From Verrucomicrobiota bacterium (GTDB taxonomy: Bacteria > Verrucomicrobiota > Verrucomicrobiia > Opitutales > Puniceicoccaceae), in contig JBCDMB010000020.1 in assembly GCA_038744685.1 (NCBI GenBank), positions 1 through 60,267 of the forward strand: a stretch of DNA of 60,267 bases. Direction: 5' to 3'. Shown piece by piece: positions 35,327 to 43,858 of the stretch. The notes beneath the pieces are model-generated. The model worked only from the letters and a program-made list of their open reading frames with translations. It was not told where the DNA came from and did no database searches. Positions within the stretch are counted from its first letter, which is position 1. The number at the start of each line of letters is the position of its first letter. Made by a program: the position numbers and the translations under genes.

Positions 35327-36635
35327 ACAGCAGGATTGGTTTTCTGAACAACCCTCCGAGCCGTTGCATCGTCCTCTCGCGGCTCGAATGAGGCCTAGGG
35401 AGTTATCGGGGGTTGTTGGGCAAAACCATTTGGTTGGGCCCGATGCGCTGCTGGCGCGACTGGTTCGTGAGAATGCTTTTGGCAGTCTACTCCTTTATGG
35501 TCCTCCAGGGTGCGGGAAAACGACTTTGGCCGAAGTGATCGCCACAGAAACGAACTGTCGGTTTGTGCGCGTCAATGCGGTTGCTTCAAACGTTGCTGAG
35601 TTACGCCAACACTTGGCAAATGCCAAGAACACTGGAGATCGAGCCACGATTCTCTTCATCGACGAGCTTCATCGCTTCAACAAAGCGCAGCAGGACTTGC
35701 TGCTGCCGGATGTCGAAGAAGGCTGGGTAAGGTTGATTGGTGCGACTACCTACAATCCGGGATTTTACGTAATACCTGCATTGTTGAGCCGGAGCCAGTT
35801 GTTTCACCTCGAGCCGGTAGGGCCGGATAGCGTTGAGGAGGTACTTCAGCGTGCATTGACCGAGGATCCTCAGATGGAAGCTGCTCGGGTGGTCGTCGAA
35901 CCGGATGTAATGACACGCTTGGCTCGGATTGCGGACGGGGATTTGCGTCGCGGATTGAATTACCTCGAGACTTTGGTTCTCAGCCAGCCCGTTGGCTCGG
36001 CAGTTGGCCCGGGAGAATTGGAGCAGTTTCTCAAGGAGCGCCAGATCCGGTATGATTCGGGAGAGGACGAGCATTACGATACGATTTCAGCATTCATCAA
36101 ATCAGTTCGCGGTGGCGATCCGGATGCCTCAGTCTACTGGTTGGCGAAGATGTTGGTCGGAGGCGAAGATCCCAGGTTCATCGCTCGCAGACTAGTCATC
36201 CTTGCCTCGGAGGATATTGGGTTGGCCGATTCACGGGCACTACCGCTTGCTGTTGCTGCCTATCAGGCCTGCGAGGTGATTGGGCTCCCGGAGTGCGAAC
36301 TGAACTTGGCACACGCGACCTTGTTTCTCGCAACGGCACCCAAGAGTAATTCAGCCTGTCTGGCGATTGGTGAGGCCAAGCGGGATATTCGGCGCAATGG
36401 AGTTCAATCCGTTCCGCTCTGGCTGCGCGACTCGCACTCCAAGGTTTCCAAGGAAGCCGGACATGGAGAGGGTTATCTCTACAGTCATGATTTTACCGAA
36501 GCGATCAGTGGACAGGAGTACATGATTGAACCTCGGGCCTTCTACGAACCGAAAGACAACGGTTCAGAAAAAGCAATCCGTGAAAGGGTTGAACGATGGA
36601 AGGAGATGAAGAGTAAATTCGAGAGAGATGAGTGA
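35319..36635 (+). CDS. rarA: Replication-associated recombination protein A (AAA+ ATPase)
   Basis: Acts at stalled replication forks, related to MgsA/WRNIP1. The ~438-residue protein begins [11 protein letters not shown] at ATG 35319, eight bases before the end of the DUF2256 gene. It has Walker A ([12 protein letters not shown], about 62-73), Walker B ([16 protein letters not shown]), sensor 1 ([20 protein letters not shown]), [10 protein letters not shown] and the C-terminal MgsA-type domain ([28 protein letters not shown]). Residues and length are all normal. A longer frame from 35262 overlaps DUF2256 heavily and is rejected. Confidence 0.94.
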   Translation: MSEQQDWFSEQPSEPLHRPLAARMRPRELSGVVGQNHLVGPDALLARLVRENAFGSLLLYGPPGCGKTTLAEVIATETNCRFVRVNAVASNVAELRQHLANAKNTGDRATILFIDELHRFNKAQQDLLLPDVEEGWVRLIGATTYNPGFYVIPALLSRSQLFHLEPVGPDSVEEVLQRALTEDPQMEAARVVVEPDVMTRLARIADGDLRRGLNYLETLVLSQPVGSAVGPGELEQFLKERQIRYDSGEDEHYDTISAFIKSVRGGDPDASVYWLAKMLVGGEDPRFIARRLVILASEDIGLADSRALPLAVAAYQACEVIGLPECELNLAHATLFLATAPKSNSACLAIGEAKRDIRRNGVQSVPLWLRDSHSKVSKEAGHGEGYLYSHDFTEAISGQEYMIEPRAFYEPKDNGSEKAIRERVERWKEMKSKFERDE

Positions 36636-36656
36636 AAATCAGCTCTCTTGTCTGTG

Positions 36657-36681
36657 TGATCTCAGTGTTTGAGTGAGATCA
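36657..36681. terminator. Perfect hairpin after rarA
   Basis: tgatctca (36657-36664) pairs with tgagatca (36674-36681) around a nine-base loop, 21 bases after the rarA stop. The downstream T tract is missing, so it may be a bidirectional transcript-end stem or an RNA-stability element for the convergent genes. Confidence 0.5.
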
Positions 36682-36773
36682 TGGGGTCCCGAATCGGCGA
36701 CTTAAGTCAGCCGCTCCTTGCACAGAGCTGTTGGAGCAGGGTAGGGACGGTCGCTCATCCAGAGCGAAAGCAA

Positions 36774-36869
36774 TTAGATGACCCGCTTTTTATGCCGGTT
36801 GGCCCGAAGGCGCTTGCGGCGTTTGTGCTGGTTCATTTTGAGACGGCGTTTCTTGCGTAGATTACCCAT
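36774..36869 (-). CDS. AURKAIP1/COX24-type tiny ribosome-associated protein
   Basis: A 31-residue, extremely basic protein ([20 protein letters not shown] and continuing with [11 protein letters not shown]). This is the AURKAIP1/COX24 (DUF1713) family; members are constituents of small ribosomal subunits in mitochondria and bacteria. More than half of its residues are Lys or Arg. It follows the rpsT-linked gene on the minus strand after 90 bases, consistent with a ribosomal role. Confidence 0.87.
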   Translation of the reverse strand: MGNLRKKRRLKMNQHKRRKRLRANRHKKRVI

Positions 36870-36959
36870 GAGTGTGGAGCGGTCTGGAATTGAGAAAAAG
36901 ATGGAGAAAATGTGGTTTATGGTGGCTTGTAAACCCTTTTCTTCGTGGTGCTGGGTGCC

Positions 36960-37754
36960 TCAAAGCTCTTGGCTCACCTCCAAGTCGACCAGCCCAGCCT
37001 GTGAATCGATCCATTTCTGAATCGGTTTGGAAGGGCGTCCATGGAAGGCAATGGGACTCAGTGATGGAATAAAAAGGTGGAGAAGGTGAATCGCCGGTCC
37101 TGCAACGAGGACGAACCCCTTACCTCCGGGGTGGCGCTGCCCTGGAAGGTCTTCCCGGGTCAATGGTTCAACGGATCCGTAGATCGACTCCCCGGCAATC
37201 TCCAGTCCGCATTCCGCAGCGTGTAGTCGGATTTGGTCTGGCCTGAGAAATGAGGTCTGCGCTAACCAAAGAGAGAGAGTGCTCTCGTCATGAACTCGTT
37301 TGAACACCGTCTTGGCCTGTTTCCCAGTCTTATGCGAAATGAGCGAGCGGGTGCCATCCCTGTGCAAAGCGACTGGAAGATCGCAAGAAAGGAAATCTTT
37401 CTGAGGTCCTTTTCGAACCAAGAGTAAAAAATGCAGGGACCATTGTTCGGACCCGTATTCCTCTCGGAGAGTTGAGTAGGTCTCCCGGTCGCCGGCAAAG
37501 ACCACAGGACCCGGGCAGGGAAGGGAGAAAATGGCCGATGCGCCGGTCCAATTTGAAGCAAAAGGCGGAGGTTGTCTCTCAGAGATCCTCTGGCGGAGCA
37601 CCGTTTGAAGAGTGGTCGTTGCCTGATCAGCCGTGCTTTCCGGATTTGGCTCCGGCTGCACCAAGACGGCCGCCCGCTCCTTGGCGAGTAAGACCTCAAC
37701 TTTTCTCGACTTTTCTCCCCACTCCCCAGGGCGGAGATAAAAGGGCTGACTCAA
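36960..37754 (-). CDS. Pseudouridine-synthase-like protein lacking the catalytic motif
   Basis: A 264-residue protein coupled to rpsT: its TTG start shares bases with the rpsT stop (TTGA). No internal Met is present, which supports the TTG. Its second half resembles RluA-type pseudouridine synthases. VVFAGDRETYSTL corresponds to the LLLFAKTRExxxxL block, ISHKTGKQAKTVFKRV to the GKxAxTxYxV block, and LRPDQIRLHAAECGLEIAGESIYG to RTHQIRxHxxxxGxPIxGDxxYG (given in part). The HRLDxxTSG segment carrying the catalytic aspartate is not found; in its place the sequence reads IFSLPCPGP. So it is probably an RNA-binding pseudoenzyme. The assignment is by eye and should be tested with structural alignment. 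Confidence 0.6.
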   Translation of the reverse strand: MSQPFYLRPGEWGEKSRKVEVLLAKERAAVLVQPEPNPESTADQATTTLQTVLRQRISERQPPPFASNWTGASAIFSLPCPGPVVFAGDRETYSTLREEYGSEQWSLHFLLLVRKGPQKDFLSCDLPVALHRDGTRSLISHKTGKQAKTVFKRVHDESTLSLWLAQTSFLRPDQIRLHAAECGLEIAGESIYGSVEPLTREDLPGQRHPGGKGFVLVAGPAIHLLHLFIPSLSPIAFHGRPSKPIQKWIDSQAGLVDLEVSQEL

Positions 37755-38005
37755 TTGGTAAGATCAGCCACCGAAGCTTTGTGCCGGTTGGCTTTGTTCG
37801 GATGGATGATCGACGACTTTGCTGCCTTGTCGCTTGCAGCGACGTATTCCCGAGCAACGCTTTTCGCTGCTTCATCATTGCCTGCTTCCCGCGCAGCTTT
37901 CACCTTCCGCGCAAGAGTTTTCAGGCGGGTTCGAATGTGCTTGTTGTGTTCGGTCCGCTTTTCAATCTGCCGGATGTCTTTGAGAGATGCTTTGGTGTTG
38001 GCCAT
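37751..38005 (-). CDS. rpsT: 30S ribosomal protein S20
   Basis: Small-subunit protein binding 16S rRNA. The 84-residue sequence is clear: MANTKASLKDIRQIEKRTEHN, KHIRTRLKTLARKVKAA and the C-terminal IIHPNKANRHKASVADL, all in the family order. Its stop overlaps the start of the pseudouridine-synthase-like gene. It diverges from yajC. On its own strand, TTGACT (about 60 bases upstream) resembles a -35 box, but the -10 region (TTTCCT) is poor. Confidence 0.96.
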   Translation of the reverse strand: MANTKASLKDIRQIEKRTEHNKHIRTRLKTLARKVKAAREAGNDEAAKSVAREYVAASDKAAKSSIIHPNKANRHKASVADLTN

Positions 38006-38142
38006 CGATGTTTTGGAAAAAAGGGATGAGGAAAAACGCGAAGGGTAAGCAAGTCAATCTCTTTTCAGCCTTGCCAACCTTGCGCCACCGACCTTTTGTC
38101 GAGGGTTTCTTACTTTTTACAGACCAAAACCCTCTCCCTTCC

Positions 38143-38454
38143 ATGGACTCCTTTTTCATCCTCGCGCAGCAGCCAGCTCCTCCTCCCGGTGGAGGGCTGA
38201 CACCGATTATATTTTTTATCCTTCTTTTCGCGGGGATGTGGTTTCTCATCATTGCGCCGCAGCGGAAAAGACAGAAGCAGCAGGAGGCGATGATCAAGGC
38301 GTTGAAAACGGGTGATAAGATCATCACTTCCGGAGGCCTCTACGGTGAGATCACCAACGTCAAGGACGATCGTTTGGTGGTAAAGGTGAGCGACAACGTA
38401 AAGGTTGAGGTCGGTCGGACGTTTGTCGCAACTAAGGTAGACGACGCTTCCTAG
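38143..38454 (+). CDS. yajC: Preprotein translocase subunit YajC
   Basis: Accessory subunit of the SecDF-YajC complex in the inner membrane. The 103-residue protein starts at ATG 38143, giving a short hydrophilic Pro-rich N-terminus and one membrane helix (about 20-40, IIFFILLFAGMWFLIIAPQRKRQKQ). The cytoplasmic part has the family's LKTGDKIITSGGLYGEI and VKVSDNVKVEV. A longer frame upstream is not supported. secDF follows after 27 bases; this pairing is widespread. Confidence 0.94.
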   Translation: MDSFFILAQQPAPPPGGGLTPIIFFILLFAGMWFLIIAPQRKRQKQQEAMIKALKTGDKIITSGGLYGEITNVKDDRLVVKVSDNVKVEVGRTFVATKVDDAS

Positions 38455-38481
38455 GGGAGGCAGTCGGATCTGGGGGTAGTG

Positions 38482-41016
38482 ATGTCCGGGGGAATTCTCT
38501 GGAAGGCAGCTCTTTCGGTTGCCATCGTTGCATGGGCTTTCCTCAACCTTGTCCCTCTCGAGGACAGGGATTTTGACTCGTTTGTCATTGAAAGGGCGAA
38601 CCAGGAAGAGTTTTTGGGTTTGGTTGATCGGGCTCGGGAAGGGGTATCCGAAAACGTCTACCCTTCAGTCTACATTGGCCTGCGGGAGATCGCGAATGGT
38701 GAGGGAATCGATTTGGCTCAGTATTTTCCGGATCTACAGTTGGTCGATATTCGCAATCAGGAAAGACGGAATGAGGTCCTGCTGAGGGAGCTTTTGAACC
38801 AATCCAAGAGCAATTTAAGGCTGGGCCTGGATCTCGAGGGCGGGGTTTCTTTTACCCTCAGACTCGATGACTCTGCAGTCGAAGACGTCGGGCGATTTCA
38901 GCGCGAAGAGCAGCTAAAGCAGGTTGTCGAGGTGATGGAGAGGCGCGCAAACGCGCTTGGGTTAACGGAACCGTCCATCCGGCCGGTTTCCGATGATAGC
39001 GTTCAGATTCAACTTCCGGGAGTCTCGCTAGTCGAGGATCCGGAAGGTATCGAAGTTTTCAAAGCGCCAGCACGCCTCGAGTTTAGACTTGTCAACCGAA
39101 GCGTATTCCCAGGGGAGGGAACGCCAACCCCGCTCAACTATGAGCCGCTCTTTATGGAGCGGGAGAATGACGACGGTGAGCTAGAAGAGGTAGGCTACTT
39201 TGTGAAACGAGTCGCTGAGGCTACTGGGGCGATCGTTTCACGGGCCGGTGCCATGCCGAACGAGACCGGCGGGTTTGAGGTCTTTATGGACTTTACTTCG
39301 GATGGTAGCGACCGATTCGCTTCGGCGACGGAGAAGATTGTTGAAGCCAATCTGCAGGAGGGGGGAGTTGGCCAGTTGGCGATCGTTCTTGATGGAGAAC
39401 TGAAGAGTGCCCCAACGGTGCGGGAGGTGATCCGGGGAGGTGCGCGCATTTCGGGCCGGTTTTCCCAAAGGGAGGCGATCGAATTGGCGAACATCCTGAA
39501 CAACCCTCTCGAGTACGAGCTGACCGTCGATGAGATGAGCGAGGTTGGGCCTTCTCTAGCTGAGGATTCAAGGGCGAAGAGTGTTCTGGCCGCACAGATT
39601 GGGGCCGGTCTTGTGATCGCTTTCATGATTTTCTGGTATGGACTGGGCGGTATCGTTGCAGTGCTTTCTATTGGCGCGAATGTGCTTATTGTGTTGGGTG
39701 TTCTTGCGAGTCTGGGAGCTACCCTGACGCTTCCGGGGGTTGCCGCTTTAGTACTCACGGTCGGCATGGCAGTCGACGCGAACATTTTGATTTTTGAACG
39801 AGTTCGGGAAGAGTTGAGACTCGGGAAAAGTCCGAAAAACGCGTTGATCGGAGGTTATGACAAAGCGTTTTCGACCATTGTAGATGCAAACGTAACGACT
39901 TTGATCACCGCTGCGATTCTCATTTGGTTGGGAACGGGTCCCGTGAAAGGTTTCGGGGTCACGCTGGCGATCGGCATTTGTGCCTCTGTATTTTGTGCTT
40001 TAGTGGTCAGCCGTTTTCTTCTGGAGACTCTCGTTTTCAAGGCAGGTGTGAAGAAGATTCTCGGATGGGGGTTGCCGGGGCCATTTTCGGTGGACTTCCT
40101 GCGCTTTCGTAAGCCTGCGTTCCTCATCTCATGGATCATCGTCGGTTGCGGTGTGTTCGCCATTTGGTCTCACTGGGATCGTCTTTTCGGGATCGACTTT
40201 GTGGGCGGAGACGAGATTACGGTGGCTTTTGAAGAACGCCTTCCAGTCACGGGAATTGAGGGGGTGGCATCCGATGGTGGATTTGGTGAAGTTTCGTCGG
40301 TCTATCAAGTGAGCTTGGCTGACGGATCTGAGACCCTTGCAATACAGACGGAGGTCGGCAAAGGAATGGAGTTTTACGAAGCACTTGAGACCGCTTTTCC
40401 GGATTCAGGACTCTCATTCGAAGGACAGACGAGCATCGGTGCTGCAGTGAGTGAGCAGATCCAGAGGAATGCGATTATCTCGGTCGTGGTGGCTTTGGTT
40501 GGGATCTTGCTCTACATCGCGTTGCGCTTTGAGGTGGGCTACGGAGTCGGTGCGGTAGTCGCGACGATTCACGACGTGCTGATGACGATAGGAATTTTCG
40601 TCCTTGCAGATGGTCAATTCACCGCACCGATGATTGCTGCCATCCTCATGATCGTGGGATATTCCATCAACGATACGATTGTAGTGTTTGATAGAATCCG
40701 CGAAGAGTTGGACCTGAATCCGACCCACACCTTGAAGCGGGTGGTCAATCTTGCGATCAACCTCACTCTCGGCCGCTCGATTCTTACAAGTGTGACTACC
40801 TTTATGGCAGCTCTTGCGCTCTACATCGCCGGAGCAGGGATCATCGTTGACTTTGCATTCGTTTTCCTGATCGGAATCGTGACCGGAACCTTTTCGTCAA
40901 TCTACATCGCAAGCCCGATCTTCTTCTGGTGGCACAAAGGCGACCGGAAACATGTGGAAGACCGAGAACTAACGCCTAAGTACGACTGGCAGACTGGAGC
41001 TTCGGAGAAAACGTAG
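38482..41016 (+). CDS. secDF: Fused protein-export membrane protein SecD-SecF
   Basis: Single 844-residue chain joining SecD and SecF. The SecD half has an N-terminal helix, the P1 domain beginning near LRLGLDLEGGVSFTLRL (about 112-128), and six helices ending near residue 525. The SecF half starts with another helix and FGIDFVGGDEITV (about 570), and continues to a C-terminal helical bundle. Proton-driven pulling on translocating proteins is its known role. A GTG lies directly before the ATG (38479). It forms an operon with yajC. Fused SecDF occurs in many Bacteroidetes and Verrucomicrobia. Confidence 0.94.
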   Translation: MSGGILWKAALSVAIVAWAFLNLVPLEDRDFDSFVIERANQEEFLGLVDRAREGVSENVYPSVYIGLREIANGEGIDLAQYFPDLQLVDIRNQERRNEVLLRELLNQSKSNLRLGLDLEGGVSFTLRLDDSAVEDVGRFQREEQLKQVVEVMERRANALGLTEPSIRPVSDDSVQIQLPGVSLVEDPEGIEVFKAPARLEFRLVNRSVFPGEGTPTPLNYEPLFMERENDDGELEEVGYFVKRVAEATGAIVSRAGAMPNETGGFEVFMDFTSDGSDRFASATEKIVEANLQEGGVGQLAIVLDGELKSAPTVREVIRGGARISGRFSQREAIELANILNNPLEYELTVDEMSEVGPSLAEDSRAKSVLAAQIGAGLVIAFMIFWYGLGGIVAVLSIGANVLIVLGVLASLGATLTLPGVAALVLTVGMAVDANILIFERVREELRLGKSPKNALIGGYDKAFSTIVDANVTTLITAAILIWLGTGPVKGFGVTLAIGICASVFCALVVSRFLLETLVFKAGVKKILGWGLPGPFSVDFLRFRKPAFLISWIIVGCGVFAIWSHWDRLFGIDFVGGDEITVAFEERLPVTGIEGVASDGGFGEVSSVYQVSLADGSETLAIQTEVGKGMEFYEALETAFPDSGLSFEGQTSIGAAVSEQIQRNAIISVVVALVGILLYIALRFEVGYGVGAVVATIHDVLMTIGIFVLADGQFTAPMIAAILMIVGYSINDTIVVFDRIREELDLNPTHTLKRVVNLAINLTLGRSILTSVTTFMAALALYIAGAGIIVDFAFVFLIGIVTGTFSSIYIASPIFFWWHKGDRKHVEDRELTPKYDWQTGASEKT

Positions 41017-41019
41017 TCT

Positions 41020-41820
41020 TTATTGCTCTTGGGTCAGTCCTGGTTCGGGTATTTCAAATTTCATGAAGACCGGACGGTGGTCGCTGACGTAGCTGCGCAC
41101 CGTTTGGCAGGCGTTGCACTCCATTGGCTGAGGAAGAAAAATGAAGTCAATGCACTTCACGGGACTGTGAGCAGGAAAGGAGCGGGCTTTCTTGGGGTAG
41201 AGCTCATACTCATGGTGGCTCTTCATGTAGCCAAAAAGCTGAGCAACCGCGTCGCGTCTCATGGCTGCTCTGGAATTAAAATCACCGCAGATGATTGGGC
41301 GATGGATGAGCGGATCTCCTGGGGAATCGAGCTCTTTGTGCAAGAACCGGATCACCTGCTCCACCTGTTCCAATCGTTTCACACGGGACCGGAAATCCAA
41401 ATGCAGGTTGAGGACAGAGACTAGACCCTCTGGAAACTCTATTCTCGCAAAGACAAAACCTTTCTCGCCAAGCTTTTGTTTTCCAAATGGCACCGTCTTT
41501 GCCTCTCGAATAGGATACCGTGACAAGATTGCGTTGCCATAGGCCAGTTGCTTCGAGCCTTCACGGCGATTGTGGACACCGAGGTAAGAGTAAGGAAGGG
41601 ATTCCTTGTTCTGTATCTCTTGAAGAAGATTGATGTTTCCGTTCCAATACGACGCCTCGTCGACCTCTTGCAGGCAGACAATATCAGGATGGAAGCGGGA
41701 GAGGAGGCGGGTGATTCTCTCTAATTGTCTAAGTATACCCGTTGGCGAATGAAATCCCTGATAGAGAGAAAGACCACGCCCGTGGGCGATGTTGAAAGTG
41801 ATCAGTTTGCGTTCGGACAT
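41020..41820 (-). CDS. Endonuclease/exonuclease/phosphatase family protein
   Basis: A 266-residue EEP-fold hydrolase. Motifs: ITFNIAHGRG, LQEVDEASYW (metal glutamate), NLHLDFRSR, CGDFNSRAA (catalytic Asp/Asn), CIDFIFL and SDHRPVFMKF (general base histidine). These are the standard active-site residues of Mg-dependent DNases and phosphodiesterases such as Nocturnin, ExoIII and sphingomyelinases. There is no signal peptide, so a cytosolic DNA, RNA or inositol-phosphate enzyme is possible; the substrate is not deducible. Its stop is three bases from the secDF stop. Confidence 0.88.
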   Translation of the reverse strand: MSERKLITFNIAHGRGLSLYQGFHSPTGILRQLERITRLLSRFHPDIVCLQEVDEASYWNGNINLLQEIQNKESLPYSYLGVHNRREGSKQLAYGNAILSRYPIREAKTVPFGKQKLGEKGFVFARIEFPEGLVSVLNLHLDFRSRVKRLEQVEQVIRFLHKELDSPGDPLIHRPIICGDFNSRAAMRRDAVAQLFGYMKSHHEYELYPKKARSFPAHSPVKCIDFIFLPQPMECNACQTVRSYVSDHRPVFMKFEIPEPGLTQEQ

Positions 41821-41932
41821 TCAGGGATAGGGCGAAGTAGGGAGGAAAAGTAAATGATGCCCTACGCTCAAGGATAGAGCGGAAAAGATTGACGGGATCA
41901 GGTTCAATTCATGTATGAAGAGAGAATTCAAC

Positions 41933-42478
41933 ATGCCCATCTACGAGTTCTATTGTCCAAAAAACAACACCGTTTACAGTTTCCTGAGTCAGCGATCTAT
42001 TTCCGGTGAAGAAATCCCGCGTTGTCCTGCGGATTCCCGTTTCAAGATGGAGCGACTGGTCTCGGGTTTTTCGGTGACGGGTCGCCACGCTGAGAAGGAG
42101 GCCGGCGATGGTCTCGGGGATATGGACGACTCGCGCATGGAAGCGGCGATGGCGGAGCTGGAGTCCGAGATGTCGGGTATGGATGAGGAAAATCCCGATC
42201 CACGGCAGATGGGGCGGCTGATGAGGAGGATGTCCGAGCTTACAGGAGAGTCTCTGGATGGGCAGATGGAAGAGATGGTCCGCAAAATGGAAGAGGGTCA
42301 GGACATGGAGGCTCTGGAGGAAGAGTTTGGCGATGCGATGGATGATGAAGAGGTCGGCGCTGAAGAAGGCGGCGACGAGCCGAGTGGGAATGATGCCTTG
42401 CGCAAGCTTATGAGAAATTACCGTGACCGTGGTCCCCGCAAAGATCCAGTTTTATACGACTGGCGGGACTACACTTGA
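41933..42478 (+). CDS. FmdB-like protein with partial zinc ribbon
   Basis: A 181-residue protein beginning MPIYEFYCPKNNTVYSFLSQ, continuing with EIPRCPADSRFKMERLVSGFS. It is FmdB-like at the N-terminus, but only the first cysteine of each CxxC pair is kept (CPKN, CPAD), so zinc binding by four cysteines is lost. The rest is very acidic and Met/Glu-rich (about residues 50-155), predicted helical and largely disordered. ATG 41933 gives the true family N-terminus; 41915 adds six residues. TTGACG at 41888-41893 might belong to its promoter. Unknown role; compare the cysteine-free homologue at 8554. Confidence 0.7.
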   Translation: MPIYEFYCPKNNTVYSFLSQRSISGEEIPRCPADSRFKMERLVSGFSVTGRHAEKEAGDGLGDMDDSRMEAAMAELESEMSGMDEENPDPRQMGRLMRRMSELTGESLDGQMEEMVRKMEEGQDMEALEEEFGDAMDDEEVGAEEGGDEPSGNDALRKLMRNYRDRGPRKDPVLYDWRDYT

Positions 42479-42496
42479 GGTCGGACTTTCTCTTGG

Positions 42497-42542
42497 AGTG
42501 CGAGCGACAATCATCTCTGAAAGGGAAGTCGCTGCGAGCACT
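42497..42542. terminator. Hairpin between convergent FmdB-like and transglutaminase genes
   Basis: agtgc (42497-42501) pairs with gcact (42538-42542) and agcgac (42503-42508) with gtcgct (42528-42533), with a 19-base loop. The left arm shares agtgcgagcga with the 6763 hairpin region (as its complement). No T tract. Likely a bidirectional end stem or a member of a repeat family. Confidence 0.4.
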
Positions 42543-42572
42543 TTTCAGAAAGCGGAAGAACCGTGAAGTGCT

Positions 42573-43427
42573 TTACACTTTCGCTACATTGACTTCGACG
42601 GAGAGAGTTGGACTGGCGTAAGAAGTCCCGGTGAATCCACCGGATACAGGAGGAACGGATTCGGGGTGCCGGTGAACTGCAGTGGCGATGTGCGCTGATC
42701 CCGTAACAAGACCGCTGGTGTTGTCAAACCCGATCCAGCCGGCTCCGGGAAGGTATATTTCGGACCATGCGTGAGTAGCGCCGTGCTGCTCAGCGCCGGG
42801 GTTATAGAGGTAGCCACTCACGAAGCGGGCAGCTAGACCAAGGTAGCGACAGGCTTCAATAAATAGCGCGGCAAAGTCACGGCAGCTCCCCGATCCCCGG
42901 GTGAGTGTGGTTGCCGGTGACTGAACTCCGGGCTCCTCTCTCATTTCGTAAGAGAAGGCAGCGACTATTTCTTTAGCCATCTGGTCCAGCAGGACATAGG
43001 TCTCGATGGCTTGTCCTGGTATCCAAAATTGGGATACCCAGGGCTTCAGGTGTTTGCTATCATTGGGCCAGGTATGAGTCCGGTAGGCGAGCAGGTCCAA
43101 TCTCTCTTCTGGCTCGAAGGCAAATGGGAAGGTAACCGCTCGATCATCGACAACAAAATCCAGCGGTTGGGTCGCGTAGTGTTCGATGACTACTTCGCTT
43201 TCGATCCGTAAACAATCTGTAGGCTCGAGTTCGGAAAGAACGCCAGTGGAGTTTCCGTAGATGTCGCGGTACCACTTTACCGTGTGGTTCGGAGTTACCC
43301 GCAGTTGAGAGGACTCGATCCGAATATCATGACCCTCACGGGGACGAAGAAGCAGGGTGTGTTCGGAAAGCTGGACCGATTCGTTGAAATGGTACTCGGT
43401 TAGGTGGAAGATTCGGATTCTGTCCAT
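42573..43427 (-). CDS. Transglutaminase-like cysteine protease family protein
   Basis: A 284-residue protein of the transglutaminase/protease-like superfamily (bacterial two-domain type). The N-terminal half is a beta domain (FHLTEYHFNESV, LLLRPREGHD, NHTVKWYRDIYGNS) and the C-terminal half holds the catalytic triad: Cys in GSGSCRDFA (about residue 180), His in ATHAWSEIYLPGAGW and Asp in FDNTSG. These proteins may crosslink or cleave peptides; the substrate is unknown. It appears complete and cytosolic; related genes are often beside circularly permuted ATP-grasp proteins, but not here. Confidence 0.9.
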   Translation of the reverse strand: MDRIRIFHLTEYHFNESVQLSEHTLLLRPREGHDIRIESSQLRVTPNHTVKWYRDIYGNSTGVLSELEPTDCLRIESEVVIEHYATQPLDFVVDDRAVTFPFAFEPEERLDLLAYRTHTWPNDSKHLKPWVSQFWIPGQAIETYVLLDQMAKEIVAAFSYEMREEPGVQSPATTLTRGSGSCRDFAALFIEACRYLGLAARFVSGYLYNPGAEQHGATHAWSEIYLPGAGWIGFDNTSGLVTGSAHIATAVHRHPESVPPVSGGFTGTSYASPTLSVEVNVAKV

Positions 43428-43468
43428 AATAGGTAAGGGCTGATGGTTAGATGAGATTCGTTGATCGT

Positions 43469-43690
43469 CTATTCGTAGAGGTGATGCGCTTCCGTGTTTC
43501 GCTGATAGCGGACAGCATAAGGGCAGACCACGATAATGCTAAGAAGAGAACCTGGAAAGAAGAACTTGGTGGCGATTAAGTAAAGAGAGAGAAAGTCTAG
43601 TTTCGAAAGAACGATGAAATTGATCGCAAGTCCAAGCAATGAACCAGCGCGAACGCTGGCGAAAATGGACTTAGATTGACTTGCAAAATA
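43469..43690 (-). pseudogene. Decayed small membrane-protein gene (candidate)
   Basis: On the minus strand, two frames joined by one frameshift near 43585 read like one small membrane protein: first SIFASVRAGSLLGLAINFIV, then YLIATKFFFPGSLLSIIVVC and PYAVRYQRNTEAHHLYE before a stop at 43469-43471. No start codon precedes the first part. The hydrophobic then basic pattern is protein-like, so this may be a recently broken gene, or chance. It fills most of the 431-base gap 43428-43858; the rest holds a strong hairpin (43707-43740) and no other gene. Confidence 0.35.
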
Positions 43691-43706
43691 GCAGTAGCGA
43701 GGTTGT

Positions 43707-43740
43707 GGAGTGTTAGCGAGGGCTACTTCGTTAACACTCC
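43707..43740. repeat. Strong hairpin upstream of the pilus-like locus
   Basis: ggagtgttagcgag (43707-43720) pairs with ttcgttaacactcc (43727-43740) over 14 positions, two of them G-T, around the six-base loop ggctac. It lies 119 bases before the first gene of the secretin locus. It may end transcripts, be a leader structure for the locus, or be a REP-like element; there is no T run on either side. Confidence 0.6.
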
Positions 43741-43858
43741 GATACAGAAGATCGGGTGGAGATCGGATCGTCAGGACCGTTTTCCTTGAGAAAATGGTTT
43801 TGCAGGAGAGCAGGAAAAGTCTTGCACCACTGGCTTCGGTTGTTCGTTATTAGAGCAG

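Noticed and set aside
39195-39785. 196-codon open frame opposite secDF
   Set aside because: Shadow frame, Ser/Ala/Pro/Thr-rich, no start signal.
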